The notes beneath the pieces are model-generated. The model was not told the DNA's origin. It did no database searches and saw nothing but the letters and a program-made list of their open reading frames with translations. DNA of 16,086 bases from CAADGY01 sp035714225 (GTDB taxonomy: Bacteria; Acidobacteriota; Terriglobia; Bryobacterales; Bryobacteraceae), in NCBI GenBank assembly GCA_035714225.1, contig DASTMK010000596.1:1-16086 (forward strand). Direction: 5' to 3'. Of the stretch, positions 6,711 through 12,738 are shown in pieces; position 1 is the stretch's first letter; each line of letters begins with the position of its first letter. The translations under genes and the position numbers were made by a program.

Positions 6711-7268
6711 ATGCCTGACTCCAAACCTAAATCTGAAACACCCAGCGAAGTGTGGCTACCGCGCGACAAGGCACTGGCCAACCTGGCCAGGTCGATCGAC
6801 GTACTGCAACGGCATGTGAAGGCGGGCCACATCCGCAAGCGCGGGCTGGGCGCCACAGCGGTCTACAACGCGCAGGACATCCTGGCGGTGAGGACCGGTG
6901 CGCACAAGATGCACATCGAGAGCGGCGGGCAGGCCGCAGCGGCGGTGCCCTTGCAGGCGCAGGCCGATGCCTGGAGCCATCTCGCCGGGTTCCTCGCCAA
7001 CCTGACCAAGACGGTCGCAGAGATCAACCAGCAGGCGGCGTTGCCTGCTCCGGAGCCCGCGGCCGAGGATGTGCCGCCTTTCGGTTACCTCTCTGTGGCT
7101 GAAGCCGCGCGGCTGGTGCGGATGCCGCGGTCCTGGATCCTGGAGCAGATCGAGAGCGGGCGGTTAGCCTACGCGGTGACCTCGCGCGGCGGCTACCGCG
7201 TGCGGCGGGCGGATCTCGAAGCGATGCCGGCGCCGGAGCGCGTCCGAAAACACGCCGCAGGGCGCTGA
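6711..7268 (+). CDS. Excisionase-like protein with two helix-turn-helix modules
   Basis: 185 aa from the ATG at 6711; a TTG at 6618 would add a 31-residue arginine-rich extension that runs through the terminator and looks unlikely. The C-terminal part (residues about 124-172) reads YLSVAEAARLVRMPRSWILEQ, then GRLAYAVTSRGGYRVRRADLEAM, the MerR/excisionase-type HTH_17 pattern. The N-terminal part (about 20-60: ARSIDVLQRHVKAGHIRKRG, then AVYNAQDILAVR) looks like a second, divergent winged HTH, with an Ala-rich helical linker between. Such proteins act as recombination directionality factors or regulators. Partnership with the recombinase at 2711 is possible but not shown by position. Confidence 0.65.
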   Translation: MPDSKPKSETPSEVWLPRDKALANLARSIDVLQRHVKAGHIRKRGLGATAVYNAQDILAVRTGAHKMHIESGGQAAAAVPLQAQADAWSHLAGFLANLTKTVAEINQQAALPAPEPAAEDVPPFGYLSVAEAARLVRMPRSWILEQIESGRLAYAVTSRGGYRVRRADLEAMPAPERVRKHAAGR

Positions 7269-7308
7269 GCGCTTGGGCCACGGCCCATTTACCCGTATCA
7301 TCAGCGAT

Positions 7309-7641
7309 ATGGGAAATCAGACATCGGCGCGCAAGCGCATCAGCTATGCCAACCTCCTGCGGCAGGCCTGCGCCTTCAGACGCAACCTCGCCTCAGCTCA
7401 TCCCGCCATTGCCCTGCCGGCGAAGCTCAAGAGCATCCAGACACAAGTGCAGGCCTATACGGACTGGCTCGCGACTTTGCAGACCAAGGGATTGTTCGCC
7501 GTGACGCCCCCGAAACGGCCCGCAGCGAAGCCGAAGGCGATGGCGGCAGGGGTAGGGGCTCCGACGGCGGTCGCGGGTTCTACGGGGTCCCGGCGGCGCG
7601 GAGCGGGGCGCGCCAGCAAGGCGCGACGGGCACAAGCCTGA
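7309..7641 (+). CDS. Small basic protein of unknown function
   Basis: 110 aa from the ATG at 7309; a TTG at 7273 is an alternative start. Residues 1-65 are helical (SYANLLRQACAFRRNL, KLKSIQTQVQAYTDWLATLQ); the rest is a disordered Ala/Pro/Gly/Arg tail (GSRRRGAGRASKARRAQA) suited to nucleic-acid contact. I recognise no family. It follows the two-HTH gene by 40 nt on the same strand and may be co-transcribed with it. It converges on the TIR gene 58 nt downstream; that gap shows no clear terminator. Confidence 0.5.
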   Translation: MGNQTSARKRISYANLLRQACAFRRNLASAHPAIALPAKLKSIQTQVQAYTDWLATLQTKGLFAVTPPKRPAAKPKAMAAGVGAPTAVAGSTGSRRRGAGRASKARRAQA

Positions 7642-7699
7642 GTTCGAGGAATGGAAGCACGCAGGCGCATGAAGGCGATTGCGCGGCGGGGACCGCAGG

Positions 7700-8329
7700 T
7701 CACTCCAGCATGCCGTTGAAAAGTCCCGGCTGGGAATCCTGACTTTTTTCCGATTTCCGCCGTTTCCGCCGGACAGGCGGCGCCAGGATGGTGTCCGTTG
7801 GTTTCGGCACGATGTGTACTGGCTGGTCGGTGTTGCGGGCGTTCTCGTGCGAATCCGGAAACAGAAGCTTGTAGGCGTTATCCAGATCGGGCCAGAACTT
7901 CTCGAATGTTCTCTCGAGCACGCGATCCTTTATCGGCCGATCGGAGAGTTTGTTGAAGGATTTGACGAGATGGAACGCGCTCTGGCTATTGATGCGGAGG
8001 CCGTTGAACTGATTCAGGGGTTGTTGCAGTTCGGGATAGTCGATATCGAGCAGGATTGTGGCCACTCGGCTCTTTCCCAGGCCCTTGACCATACCCCCGG
8101 CTTCGAAATGAATCCAAGGGGCGAGGTGGTTCTCACGCGTGATGCAAATGACGCCGCAGTTGCACCGTTCCAGTTCACCAATAATTTCGGTGAACCAGAT
8201 GGTGCCTTTGTCAATGTCCTCGCTAGATAGCCAGACGTCGGTACCGGGCAGCACCTGTTCAAGCCACGGTTTGAGTTCTTCGGCGAAAGTGCGGCTCTGT
8301 TCACCGGACCAACTGATGAAGATTTTCAC
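7700..8329 (-). CDS. TIR-domain protein, putative NADase or signalling enzyme
   Basis: 209 aa if begun at the GTG at 8329 (MKIFISWSGEQS), the normal family N-terminus, with AGG 11 nt upstream; a GTG at 8350 would add seven residues. Residues 1-110 are a TIR fold: KIFISWSG strand A, DVWLSSEDIDKG BB-loop region, CGVICIT, and PWIHFEAGGM with W72-x-x-x-E76, the arrangement of the catalytic glutamate in SARM1-type TIR NADases. Residues 110-209 are helical (ERTFEKFWPDLDNAYKLLF) and end in a basic tail. TIR enzymes consume NAD or make cyclic ADP-ribose isomers in anti-phage immunity. It is not the ThsB subtype by eye. No ThsA-like or other effector partner is in the window. Last gene of the leftward phage operon. 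Confidence 0.85.
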   Translation of the reverse strand: MKIFISWSGEQSRTFAEELKPWLEQVLPGTDVWLSSEDIDKGTIWFTEIIGELERCNCGVICITRENHLAPWIHFEAGGMVKGLGKSRVATILLDIDYPELQQPLNQFNGLRINSQSAFHLVKSFNKLSDRPIKDRVLERTFEKFWPDLDNAYKLLFPDSHENARNTDQPVHIVPKPTDTILAPPVRRKRRKSEKSQDSQPGLFNGMLE

Positions 8330-8397
8330 GGCCGGGCTTACCTGCGGCACATGCTATCAGAGTGCGCTCAGGGGTTGCTACTCGTGAGGGCGCGGGG

Positions 8398-8871
8398 CTA
8401 CCACATCCCGCCGTAGCGGTGCACCTGATTTCGCAGCCGCTGCACTAACACCTCGATCTCAGACGGCTCGATCCCGCGCAGCTCGCGCCAGGCGCTTCGC
8501 CAATCGTCTTTCGCCGCCTTAATGGCGTCGCGAAAAGTACGCCGGATAAATACGAGCACGCGACGCGGGCGGGCCACCTCCATACACAGGCGGCGGTGCT
8601 GCTCCTCGGCCTCAGACCAGGTGGAGCATCGCGCCATCTCCCACTGGTCTTCTCCAAGCCAAAATACAGCCGTTTCGAACAGGACCGGCGGGCCATCCAG
8701 CCGGAACGGTAGTCCGTGATCCAGACCGAGGAACACGGTGCTCACCTCGCAGAGCCCGAGGATCCGTGTGCGCATCACGGTTCGGTCGTTCTCCTCGAAC
8801 CATCGCGCCCATTCGAGCAGGTCGTCGCAGGGCACTGGGGTTTGGCCGATGAGGGTGTAGTAGTGGATCAC
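8398..8871 (-). CDS. Conserved phage early protein, function unknown
   Basis: 157 aa from a GTG at 8871 that overlaps the stop of the preceding Acb2/Tad1-like gene (GTGA); an ATG at 8931 is possible but less likely. The N-terminal 100 residues (YYTLIGQTPVPCDDLLEWARWFEENDRTV, split around residues 4-32; VSTVFLGLDHG; PPVLFETAVFW; STWSEAEEQH) match a widespread phage protein of unknown function that I know by the 'TVFLGLDH ... LFET' motifs. From residue about 112 (RRLCMEVARPRRV) the sequence is unlike that family; this boundary is coded by the 40-bp repeat also found at 9358-9397. No membrane segments. Confidence 0.7.
   Translation of the reverse strand: MIHYYTLIGQTPVPCDDLLEWARWFEENDRTVMRTRILGLCEVSTVFLGLDHGLPFRLDGPPVLFETAVFWLGEDQWEMARCSTWSEAEEQHRRLCMEVARPRRVLVFIRRTFRDAIKAAKDDWRSAWRELRGIEPSEIEVLVQRLRNQVHRYGGMW
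8557..8596. repeat. 40-bp direct repeat, copy in the phage early gene
   Basis: Exact 40-nt copy of 9358-9397, same orientation, 801 bp apart. Here it lies within the gene at 8398-8871 and, on the minus strand, encodes RRLCMEVARPRRV. Confidence 0.9.
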
Positions 8872-9272
8872 TTCTGATTCGTGCCCTCGACGCCCCGTTT
8901 GATTCGCTCCCGAGTGCGGCGTTGCAGCCACATTAGAGCCTCTTTGCAGTGCGTCAATGCGATGGCATTATCCCGGCATGAGAATGGTCCAGCTTGAAAC
9001 GAACGCAACCGGTCTATCACGATGGCGAGCAAGGCTTCCTGTGTGATGCCATTGACGCCAAACTCTTTAATCGGGCCGTTTTGGAACAGCACGACTTGAC
9101 GGCAGAAGCTCACGTCGGGTTCCGTTTGAGAGCGGGATGGATTGGTCGTGGCATCCATACCCGTGATTTCGTATCGGTGATTCGCTCCTCCTTGTCCCGG
9201 CTCGTCCGTGACGGCAATCTTCAACTGCACGGCTTGATCGCCGCTGACGACATGATCCGTAATCGTTCTCAT
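8868..9272 (-). CDS. Acb2/Tad1-domain phage protein, putative signal sponge
   Basis: 134 aa from the ATG at 9272, chosen because AAGGAAC lies just upstream; an ATG at 9293 adds seven residues from a repeat. Residues about 72-122 form a helical hairpin (GVNGITQEALLAIVIDRLR, then GPFSCRDNAIALTHCKEALM-WLQRRT) that matches the Acb2/Tad1 hairpin: Tad1 and Acb2 carry a similar 'REKALALTKLEEAVMW' helix. Those phage proteins bind and sequester immune nucleotides: gcADPR isomers from Thoeris TIR enzymes (Tad1) and cyclic oligonucleotides of CBASS (Acb2). Residues 1-70 (GGANHRYEITGMD, VLFQNGPIKEFG) are an added beta-rich domain found in many siphophage homologues. Sponge activity for this two-domain form is inferred. 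Confidence 0.72.
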   Translation of the reverse strand: MRTITDHVVSGDQAVQLKIAVTDEPGQGGANHRYEITGMDATTNPSRSQTEPDVSFCRQVVLFQNGPIKEFGVNGITQEALLAIVIDRLRSFQAGPFSCRDNAIALTHCKEALMWLQRRTRERIKRGVEGTNQK

Positions 9273-9291
9273 CTGTTCCTTTCCTTGAAAC

Positions 9292-9357
9292 ATCGTAGTT
9301 GTCGGGCTTTTGGCTATCGTTCATACGAGGTCCTTCAGCCGTTTGCCGATGAGCGCC
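9292..9357. repeat. Partial duplicate of the 9542-9607 gene junction
   Basis: 9327-9357 is a 31-nt exact copy of 9577-9607, and 9292-9306 matches 9542-9556. On the minus strand it holds the end of one phage gene (ALIGKRL coding) and a second start beginning MNDSQKPDNYD at 9324, parallel to MNPNKEPDNYD at 9574. The second start is cut off after about 11 codons by the leader of the Acb2/Tad1-like gene. Confidence 0.8.
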
Positions 9358-9574
9358 CACGCGACGCGGGCGGGCCACCTCCATACACAGGCGGCGGCTC
9401 AGCCGCCTCGGCCGCCTCGGTGATGGCACGGGCGAAATCGCGCGCCTGTTCGGGCGACATCTGGCCGATGATCTGATCGCCGCGAAGCAGTTGCACGAAC
9501 GGCTCGCCGCGCGGACTGACGCCGCACTGGTGCCAGAGGATATCGTAGTTGTCGGGTTCTTTGTTAGGGTTCAT
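9335..9574 (-). CDS. Small phage protein with chimeric C-terminus
   Basis: 79 aa from the ATG at 9574, which overlaps the upstream stop (ATGA). Residues 1-59 (PDNYDILWHQCGVSPRGEPF, VQLLRGDQIIGQMSPEQARDFARAI) look like an intact small phage protein of unknown function. Residues 60-79 (PPVYGGGPPASRGRSSANG) are coded by the 40-bp repeat at 9358-9397 read in a different frame from the other copy, followed by the antisense-side duplicate of the upstream gene end. The natural C-terminus has therefore been replaced. Confidence 0.6.
   Translation of the reverse strand: MNPNKEPDNYDILWHQCGVSPRGEPFVQLLRGDQIIGQMSPEQARDFARAITEAAEAAEPPPVYGGGPPASRGRSSANG
9358..9397. repeat. 40-bp direct repeat, copy in the chimeric gene
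   Basis: Exact copy of 8557-8596. Here it is read in another frame and forms the new C-terminus of the gene at 9335-9574. It abuts the duplicated junction at 9292-9357 directly. Confidence 0.9.
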
Positions 9575-9861
9575 TTGAGGTCCTTCAGCCGTTTGCCGAT
9601 GAGCGCCTGGCAGATTTCGTCCACCTGCTGATTGTGAACATCGCACTCGATCACGCCGATCGCCCACTCCAACATGTTGCGCAAGTCGCGCACATACTCC
9701 GGCCCGCCGTGGCACTTTTCGGGCTGGGTTTTTATCACCGTCAGCGCCTCGCCGAATTTCGCAAGAAGCCGCGTGCGGGGATCCAGACTGAAATCCAACT
9801 CGTCGAAATGCCGGCGGGTCGCCTTGTGCTGCGGAGCGTGCTCGTCCCAGGTCTGGCTCAT
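9571..9861 (-). CDS. Phage early protein, helical, unknown function
   Basis: 96 aa from the ATG at 9861, which overlaps the previous stop by 4 nt. The sequence is polar at first (MSQTWDEHAPQHKATRRHFD) and then helical (PRTRLLAKFGEALTVIKTQP, YVRDLRNMLEWAIGVIECDV), ending ALIGKRLKDLK. No cofactor or metal motif is visible. It is typical of the small genes in phage early operons; I cannot name a function. The last codons are duplicated at 9327-9357. Confidence 0.62.
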   Translation of the reverse strand: MSQTWDEHAPQHKATRRHFDELDFSLDPRTRLLAKFGEALTVIKTQPEKCHGGPEYVRDLRNMLEWAIGVIECDVHNQQVDEICQALIGKRLKDLK

Positions 9862-10118
9862 GTGTCGTGCTCCGGATTCCATCCAAGATCGGCTATCGCC
9901 GCGAGCATCGGCGTGGTGGATACCTCCTGCTGGAGCAGTTCGGCGAACTGGCGCGCGATGCGGGCGCCGGGGCCGGTGTTGCCGGGATGCCGCGCGGCAA
10001 GCTGGAGCTGGCCGAGCACGCTCCACGCCTCAGTGTAGGTCAGCGCCACGGTGATGCGGCCACTCTGGCGCTTCAGGTCCTCGCGCGCCACGTCGAAGAG
10101 GTCAGGCCGGTCAGGCAT
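9858..10118 (-). CDS. Phage early protein of unknown function
   Basis: 86 aa, ATG at 10118 overlapping the upstream stop by 8 nt. Mostly helical with a central YTEAWSVLGQLQLAARHPG and RIARQFAELLQQEV. No membrane segment, Cys pair or catalytic motif. The overlapping arrangement on both sides supports it as a real member of the leftward operon. Confidence 0.62.
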   Translation of the reverse strand: MPDRPDLFDVAREDLKRQSGRITVALTYTEAWSVLGQLQLAARHPGNTGPGARIARQFAELLQQEVSTTPMLAAIADLGWNPEHDT

Positions 10119-10335
10119 CTTTCATCGTCCGGAACTCCTCGGGGATCTCGATGGGTGTCCAGCGTGGGTTCGTAGCGTTCAAATCATTGGTGAATTTGAT
10201 CCAATGGCAGAACAACGTCTTGTCTCCTTCCCGTGTTGCGGCGCCGGTGGCATAGACGATCAGGAACAGGAGCTGGCAGAAATTTTCGCGCGTCATCTCC
10301 AACGTGACGCGGTCGCCCTGCTCGGTGTAGGTCAC
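10111..10335 (-). CDS. Conserved small phage protein
   Basis: 74 aa, GTG start at 10335 overlapping the previous stop (GTGA). The pattern VTLEMTRENFCQLLFLIVYATG followed by NDLNATNPRWTPIEIPEE is familiar from short phage proteins of unknown function, where 'LNxTNPxxTPYEIPEE' is conserved. Soluble, one hydrophobic helix too short and mixed for a clear membrane anchor. Confidence 0.68.
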   Translation of the reverse strand: MTYTEQGDRVTLEMTRENFCQLLFLIVYATGAATREGDKTLFCHWIKFTNDLNATNPRWTPIEIPEEFRTMKDA

Positions 10336-10541
10336 TGGATTGGTCCTCCTACCGCCGCTCGCTGCGGCTGTAGCGCGCGCCTGAGTTTCTCGCGCAACTC
10401 CGCGGGCAGCAGTTCTTCGTGAATAAAGGCACCGGACGGACAGACGGCTTCGCCGGCGACGGCGAGATTCAGTTCCAGCTTTTCCGCGGCGGTGAAGTCC
10501 GCGCGGATCCGCTCCCAGGTGTCCATGCGTAGCAGGATCAT
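10332..10541 (-). CDS. Small phage early protein
   Basis: 69 aa from the ATG at 10541, which overlaps the preceding stop by 4 nt. Sequence MILLRMDTWERIRADFTAAE continues as a helical, charged protein with GAFIHEELLPAELREKLRRAL. No recognised family. An upstream extension of the frame would run over the zinc-ribbon gene and is not supported. Confidence 0.58.
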   Translation of the reverse strand: MILLRMDTWERIRADFTAAEKLELNLAVAGEAVCPSGAFIHEELLPAELREKLRRALQPQRAAVGGPIQ

Positions 10542-10738
10542 GCCGCTCCTCCTCTCACGTGCACGCCCGCGTCCCTGACGGTGCGCGCTCCACAGTGCGG
10601 ACACTGCTCGCCGTCGAGCAGGCCGTACATCCAGCCGCGATTGCAGGCGCCGCACAACCACGGCTTTGTCGCCTGCCACTTGGGGAAGTACAGGCATTCG
10701 CGGCGCTCGTGCGTATGGGGATCTTCGACGATCATCAT
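10538..10738 (-). CDS. Small phage zinc-ribbon protein
   Basis: 66 aa from the first of two adjacent ATGs (10738), with AAGGAAC just before it and a 4-nt overlap with the upstream stop. Two Cys pairs, LCGAC and QCPHC, separated by about 12 residues, form a rubredoxin/zinc-ribbon type metal site. It probably binds nucleic acid or a protein partner; the role is unknown. Confidence 0.65.
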   Translation of the reverse strand: MMIVEDPHTHERRECLYFPKWQATKPWLCGACNRGWMYGLLDGEQCPHCGARTVRDAGVHVRGGAA

Positions 10739-10881
10739 TGTTCCTTTTTCGCCAATTTTTGCCGCTCCGCACACAGGCGCTCATCGCGGCAGCGGCGCTT
10801 GCCGCCGGGCAGCCGCACATAGTCGAGCGTGCTGAAGAAGCGGCGGCCGCAGAGGGCGCAGGGGATCTCAGGGCGTTTCAT
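10735..10881 (-). CDS. Very small phage zinc-finger-like protein
   Basis: 48 aa from the ATG at 10881, which overlaps the upstream gene by 14 nt. Four cysteines (CALC near the start, then RRC and RLC) could bind one zinc ion. The remainder is strongly basic (LPGGKRRCRDERLC, ERQKLAKKEQ). Second consecutive tiny Cys-rich protein in the operon. Function unknown. Confidence 0.6.
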   Translation of the reverse strand: MKRPEIPCALCGRRFFSTLDYVRLPGGKRRCRDERLCAERQKLAKKEQ

Positions 10882-11113
10882 CGGATTCCTCCGCGTAGAG
10901 CGTCTGCTGGCGCGGGTCCGGAGGGTGCCGCCGCTTACGGCCGGTCTGGACGGCGATTTCGTCCAGCCAGATCTGATACGGGTGATTCCGGCGGGCGCCG
11001 AAGGGATAGGCATCCCGCAGCGCCGCGCGGATCTCGGCTTCCGGCCGCCCGGCGGTGTCGGCGAGCACACGGCGGATGATGGGGGCCGCGTAGCTGCGCC
11101 AGCGGGAGGTCAT
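10868..11113 (-). CDS. Conserved phage protein of unknown function
   Basis: 81 aa, ATG at 11113 overlapping the upstream stop (ATGA) with GGAGG 8-9 nt before it. The motif series RWRSYAAPIIRRVLADTAG, IRAALRDAYPFGARRNHPY and KIWLDEI-like QIWLDEIAVQTGRK is one I know from many phage and prophage early regions, usually annotated as hypothetical. Basic and helical; nucleic-acid binding is possible. Confidence 0.72.
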   Translation of the reverse strand: MTSRWRSYAAPIIRRVLADTAGRPEAEIRAALRDAYPFGARRNHPYQIWLDEIAVQTGRKRRHPPDPRQQTLYAEESDETP

Positions 11114-11134
11114 GACGAACCTCCGCCGGCGGTC
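11110..11134. repeat. Shared ribosome-site cassette at gene junctions
   Basis: 11110-11134 and 11618-11642 agree at 23 of 25 bases. Each copy spans the start of one gene and the TAGGGSS-coding end of the gene before it, and contains GGCGGAGG placed 6-8 nt before the next ATG. A looser version (GCGGAGG before an ATG, encoding RRGGSE) is at 12735-12751. Confidence 0.6.
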
Positions 11135-11421
11135 CCGGTCCGTGTGCCCTCGTCCGCGACGTCATAGCCGCGCTTTCGAAACTCCGCTATGAGTGTGATA
11201 TCGTCCATAGCCTCCACGATGCTCATGGCCGCCACCCAGACCGCTCTTGGGGTGGCAAGCCGGACGGGACACACCGGCGGCGAGCAGTCGCACTCCTCAC
11301 AACCCAGGAAGTGCTCCAGAGCCAGCAGCGCGCCCACCCACAACTCATGCGCCTGTATCTGCTCCGGGTCGCCGAACCGGAGCGGCGGCCGCAGGACCTG
11401 TTGTGCCTCGGCAATAGTCAT
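11110..11421 (-). CDS. Phage early protein with cysteine cluster
   Basis: 103 aa from the ATG at 11421, overlapping the upstream stop by 4 nt. Helical (MTIAEAQQVLRPPLRFGDPE, HELWVGALLALEHFLG) with a tight cysteine cluster GCEECDCSPPVCPV that could bind metal. The protein ends TAGGGSS, the same seven residues as the product of 11618-12097; the DNA behind this tail contains the ribosome site of the following gene. Function unknown. Confidence 0.62.
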   Translation of the reverse strand: MTIAEAQQVLRPPLRFGDPEQIQAHELWVGALLALEHFLGCEECDCSPPVCPVRLATPRAVWVAAMSIVEAMDDITLIAEFRKRGYDVADEGTRTGTAGGGSS

Positions 11422-11621
11422 CACCGGAAATACTCTCCTTTCATGAACCGGATGAACGCGTCGCCGGCGCGTCGCCAAAATGCATCCCAGGCGGCGCGGT
11501 CCTCGAGCGCGCGGTTCACCACCTTGCGGCCCTCGGCGGTTTGCATCCAGGTGAAGGCGGCCGCAGCGGCGTTGGCGACGGCCGTGATCGCCGCCAGGAC
11601 CTCGGAGGGTGTCGGGATCAT
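11421..11621 (-). CDS. Small helical phage protein
   Basis: 66 aa from the ATG at 11621, overlapping the upstream stop by 4 nt with GGAGG 8 nt before it. One Ala-rich helix (EVLAAITAVANAAAAAFTWM) followed by an amphipathic basic region (GRKVVNRALEDRAAWDAFWRR). No recognised family; it might associate weakly with membrane. Confidence 0.58.
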   Translation of the reverse strand: MIPTPSEVLAAITAVANAAAAAFTWMQTAEGRKVVNRALEDRAAWDAFWRRAGDAFIRFMKGEYFR

Positions 11622-12097
11622 GATGAGCCTCCGCCGGCGGTCTTGGTTTTGTTTGCGTGGGCCGCTAGCGTGTCGCGTGCCCACTGGTGTAGTCCGCTGC
11701 CAGCTTGGGGATCTGAAAGGATATCTCTGGCTTCGGCGATGAGTGCGGCGATGTCTTCCGGGCTGGATGGCGCAGGTGGTAATGGCGCGGCGCTGGAGCG
11801 CTGGCGGCGCCGCTGGATCTCCTGGTATGTATTGCCAATGTCCCCAGCAAAGTGCTCGATCACGCCGAGCGATGTGATAATCCGCCGGCGGAGCCGTATC
11901 CGCTGAGTGAGCCACTCCACCGGCGCGCCGCGAAGCTTGGCGTGGATCCGCTGAAGCAGCCGCCGGGAGGGAACCTCGCCCAGGTCTTCTATCAGATCCT
12001 CGGGGATGGCTTGCCGGATGGCTTCGAGTTCGGGTTCGGGCGGCAGGGTGTCAGTCGGTCGGTCTGCTGACTGACTGACTGACACTGCCGTCGTCAC
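11618..12097 (-). CDS. Helical phage early protein
   Basis: 159 aa, GTG start at 12097 overlapping the stop of the winged-helix gene (GTGA). The first residues (VSVSQSADRPTD) are coded by a CTGA tetranucleotide run. The remainder is helical and rich in Arg/Glu (PSRRLLQRIHAKLRGAPVEW, TQRIRLRRRIITSLGVIEHF, NTYQEIQRRRQR), ending KTAGGGSS. The position right after two winged-helix genes might suggest a role in DNA replication or recombination, but no motif proves this. Confidence 0.6.
   Translation of the reverse strand: MTTAVSVSQSADRPTDTLPPEPELEAIRQAIPEDLIEDLGEVPSRRLLQRIHAKLRGAPVEWLTQRIRLRRRIITSLGVIEHFAGDIGNTYQEIQRRRQRSSAAPLPPAPSSPEDIAALIAEARDILSDPQAGSGLHQWARDTLAAHANKTKTAGGGSS
12067..12083. repeat. 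CTGA tetranucleotide run
   Basis: Four CTGA units plus one base, within codons 5-10 of the gene at 11618-12097; imperfect related units extend to 12051. Gain or loss of one unit would shift the reading frame of that gene. Confidence 0.7.
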
Positions 12098-12738
12098 GGT
12101 CGGAGACGACGACGACGGCTCCTCAAGCCCGTCCCTTTTCTTTCATCCTTATTCGGGGGCGCCTGCGCGCGGAGACCTTTCGCGTAGGCGCGCAGCGACA
12201 ATTCGGCCTCCATTGTCACGCGCGCAAGGCGTTCCAGCTCCAGAATGTCACCGCGCGCAATGACAAAATCTTCCGAAAACCGTATCCGGTAGTGCTTCAG
12301 GAGGGGTCTGAGGTCGGCGGGGCACCACTCAAAATTGTCACCGCGCGCGGTGACAATTTTTTTCACGTCCACATTACGAGGGACGGCCCAAGCATATATC
12401 TCCACACGCCCTTTTGTCGAGCCTTTGCAGTCGGCGAGGCCGTAGCCTTCCAACTCTGTCATGTGGCGCCGGAAGTGTTCCCTCCGGATTCCGGTCTCCG
12501 CGCAGATGTCCTGCGGCGTCAATGGTACACTTTTGCCGCCCTCCACCTTTACCGCGAGCTCCTGCCGGAAGGCCATGGTATGCAGGCCGAGACAGATGTG
12601 GATACGCGCAGCCGGCGAGAATGCCTGACTCTTCATGGCGCGTCTGGCGCGAGGTTTCGAGTCTACGAAGTACTCGCCCTCTCGGACACCCAATTGTGCG
12701 AGCCAGCCCGGCACCTTGTTGTTGGTACCAGTACTCAT
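12094..12738 (-). CDS. Winged-helix DNA-binding protein, possible phage replication initiator
   Basis: 214 aa, ATG at 12738 overlapping the upstream stop (ATGA). Residues about 72-117 form a winged helix (LTPQDICAETGIRREHFRRH, MTELEGYGLADCKGSTKGRV), the C-terminus is strongly basic (LRSRRRRLRP). Replication proteins of temperate phages often combine such domains, and the gene carries the iteron-like sites described at 12188-12360, as the lambda O gene carries its origin. No helicase or primase motif is present. It could also be a transcription regulator; the initiator role is an inference from layout. Confidence 0.65.
   Translation of the reverse strand: MSTGTNNKVPGWLAQLGVREGEYFVDSKPRARRAMKSQAFSPAARIHICLGLHTMAFRQELAVKVEGGKSVPLTPQDICAETGIRREHFRRHMTELEGYGLADCKGSTKGRVEIYAWAVPRNVDVKKIVTARGDNFEWCPADLRPLLKHYRIRFSEDFVIARGDILELERLARVTMEAELSLRAYAKGLRAQAPPNKDERKGTGLRSRRRRLRP
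12188..12360. other. Iteron-like site cluster, candidate replication origin or operator
   Basis: Four related sites around a GCGCGC core flanked by TGTCA/TGACA: a perfect 30-bp palindrome at 12331-12360; an imperfect palindrome at 12243-12270; a TTGTCAC-GCGCGC-AA form at 12211-12228; and GCGCGC-AG-CGACAATT at 12188-12203. Core centres are 32, 33 and 90 bp apart. All lie within the winged-helix gene. The third site is in another reading register, so protein conservation alone does not explain the similarity. Confidence 0.6.

Noticed and set aside
7679..8230. Plus-strand frame opposite the TIR gene
   Set aside because: Shadow of the TIR coding sequence, which shows a clear fold and catalytic motif on the minus strand.
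7700..8329. Complete Thoeris system
   Set aside because: The TIR domain does not look like ThsB and no ThsA-type partner (Sir2 or membrane effector with SLOG domain) is in the window.
8557..9397. Diversity-generating retroelement (template/variable repeats)
   Set aside because: The repeats are exact and short, show no adenine-specific changes, and no reverse transcriptase is present.
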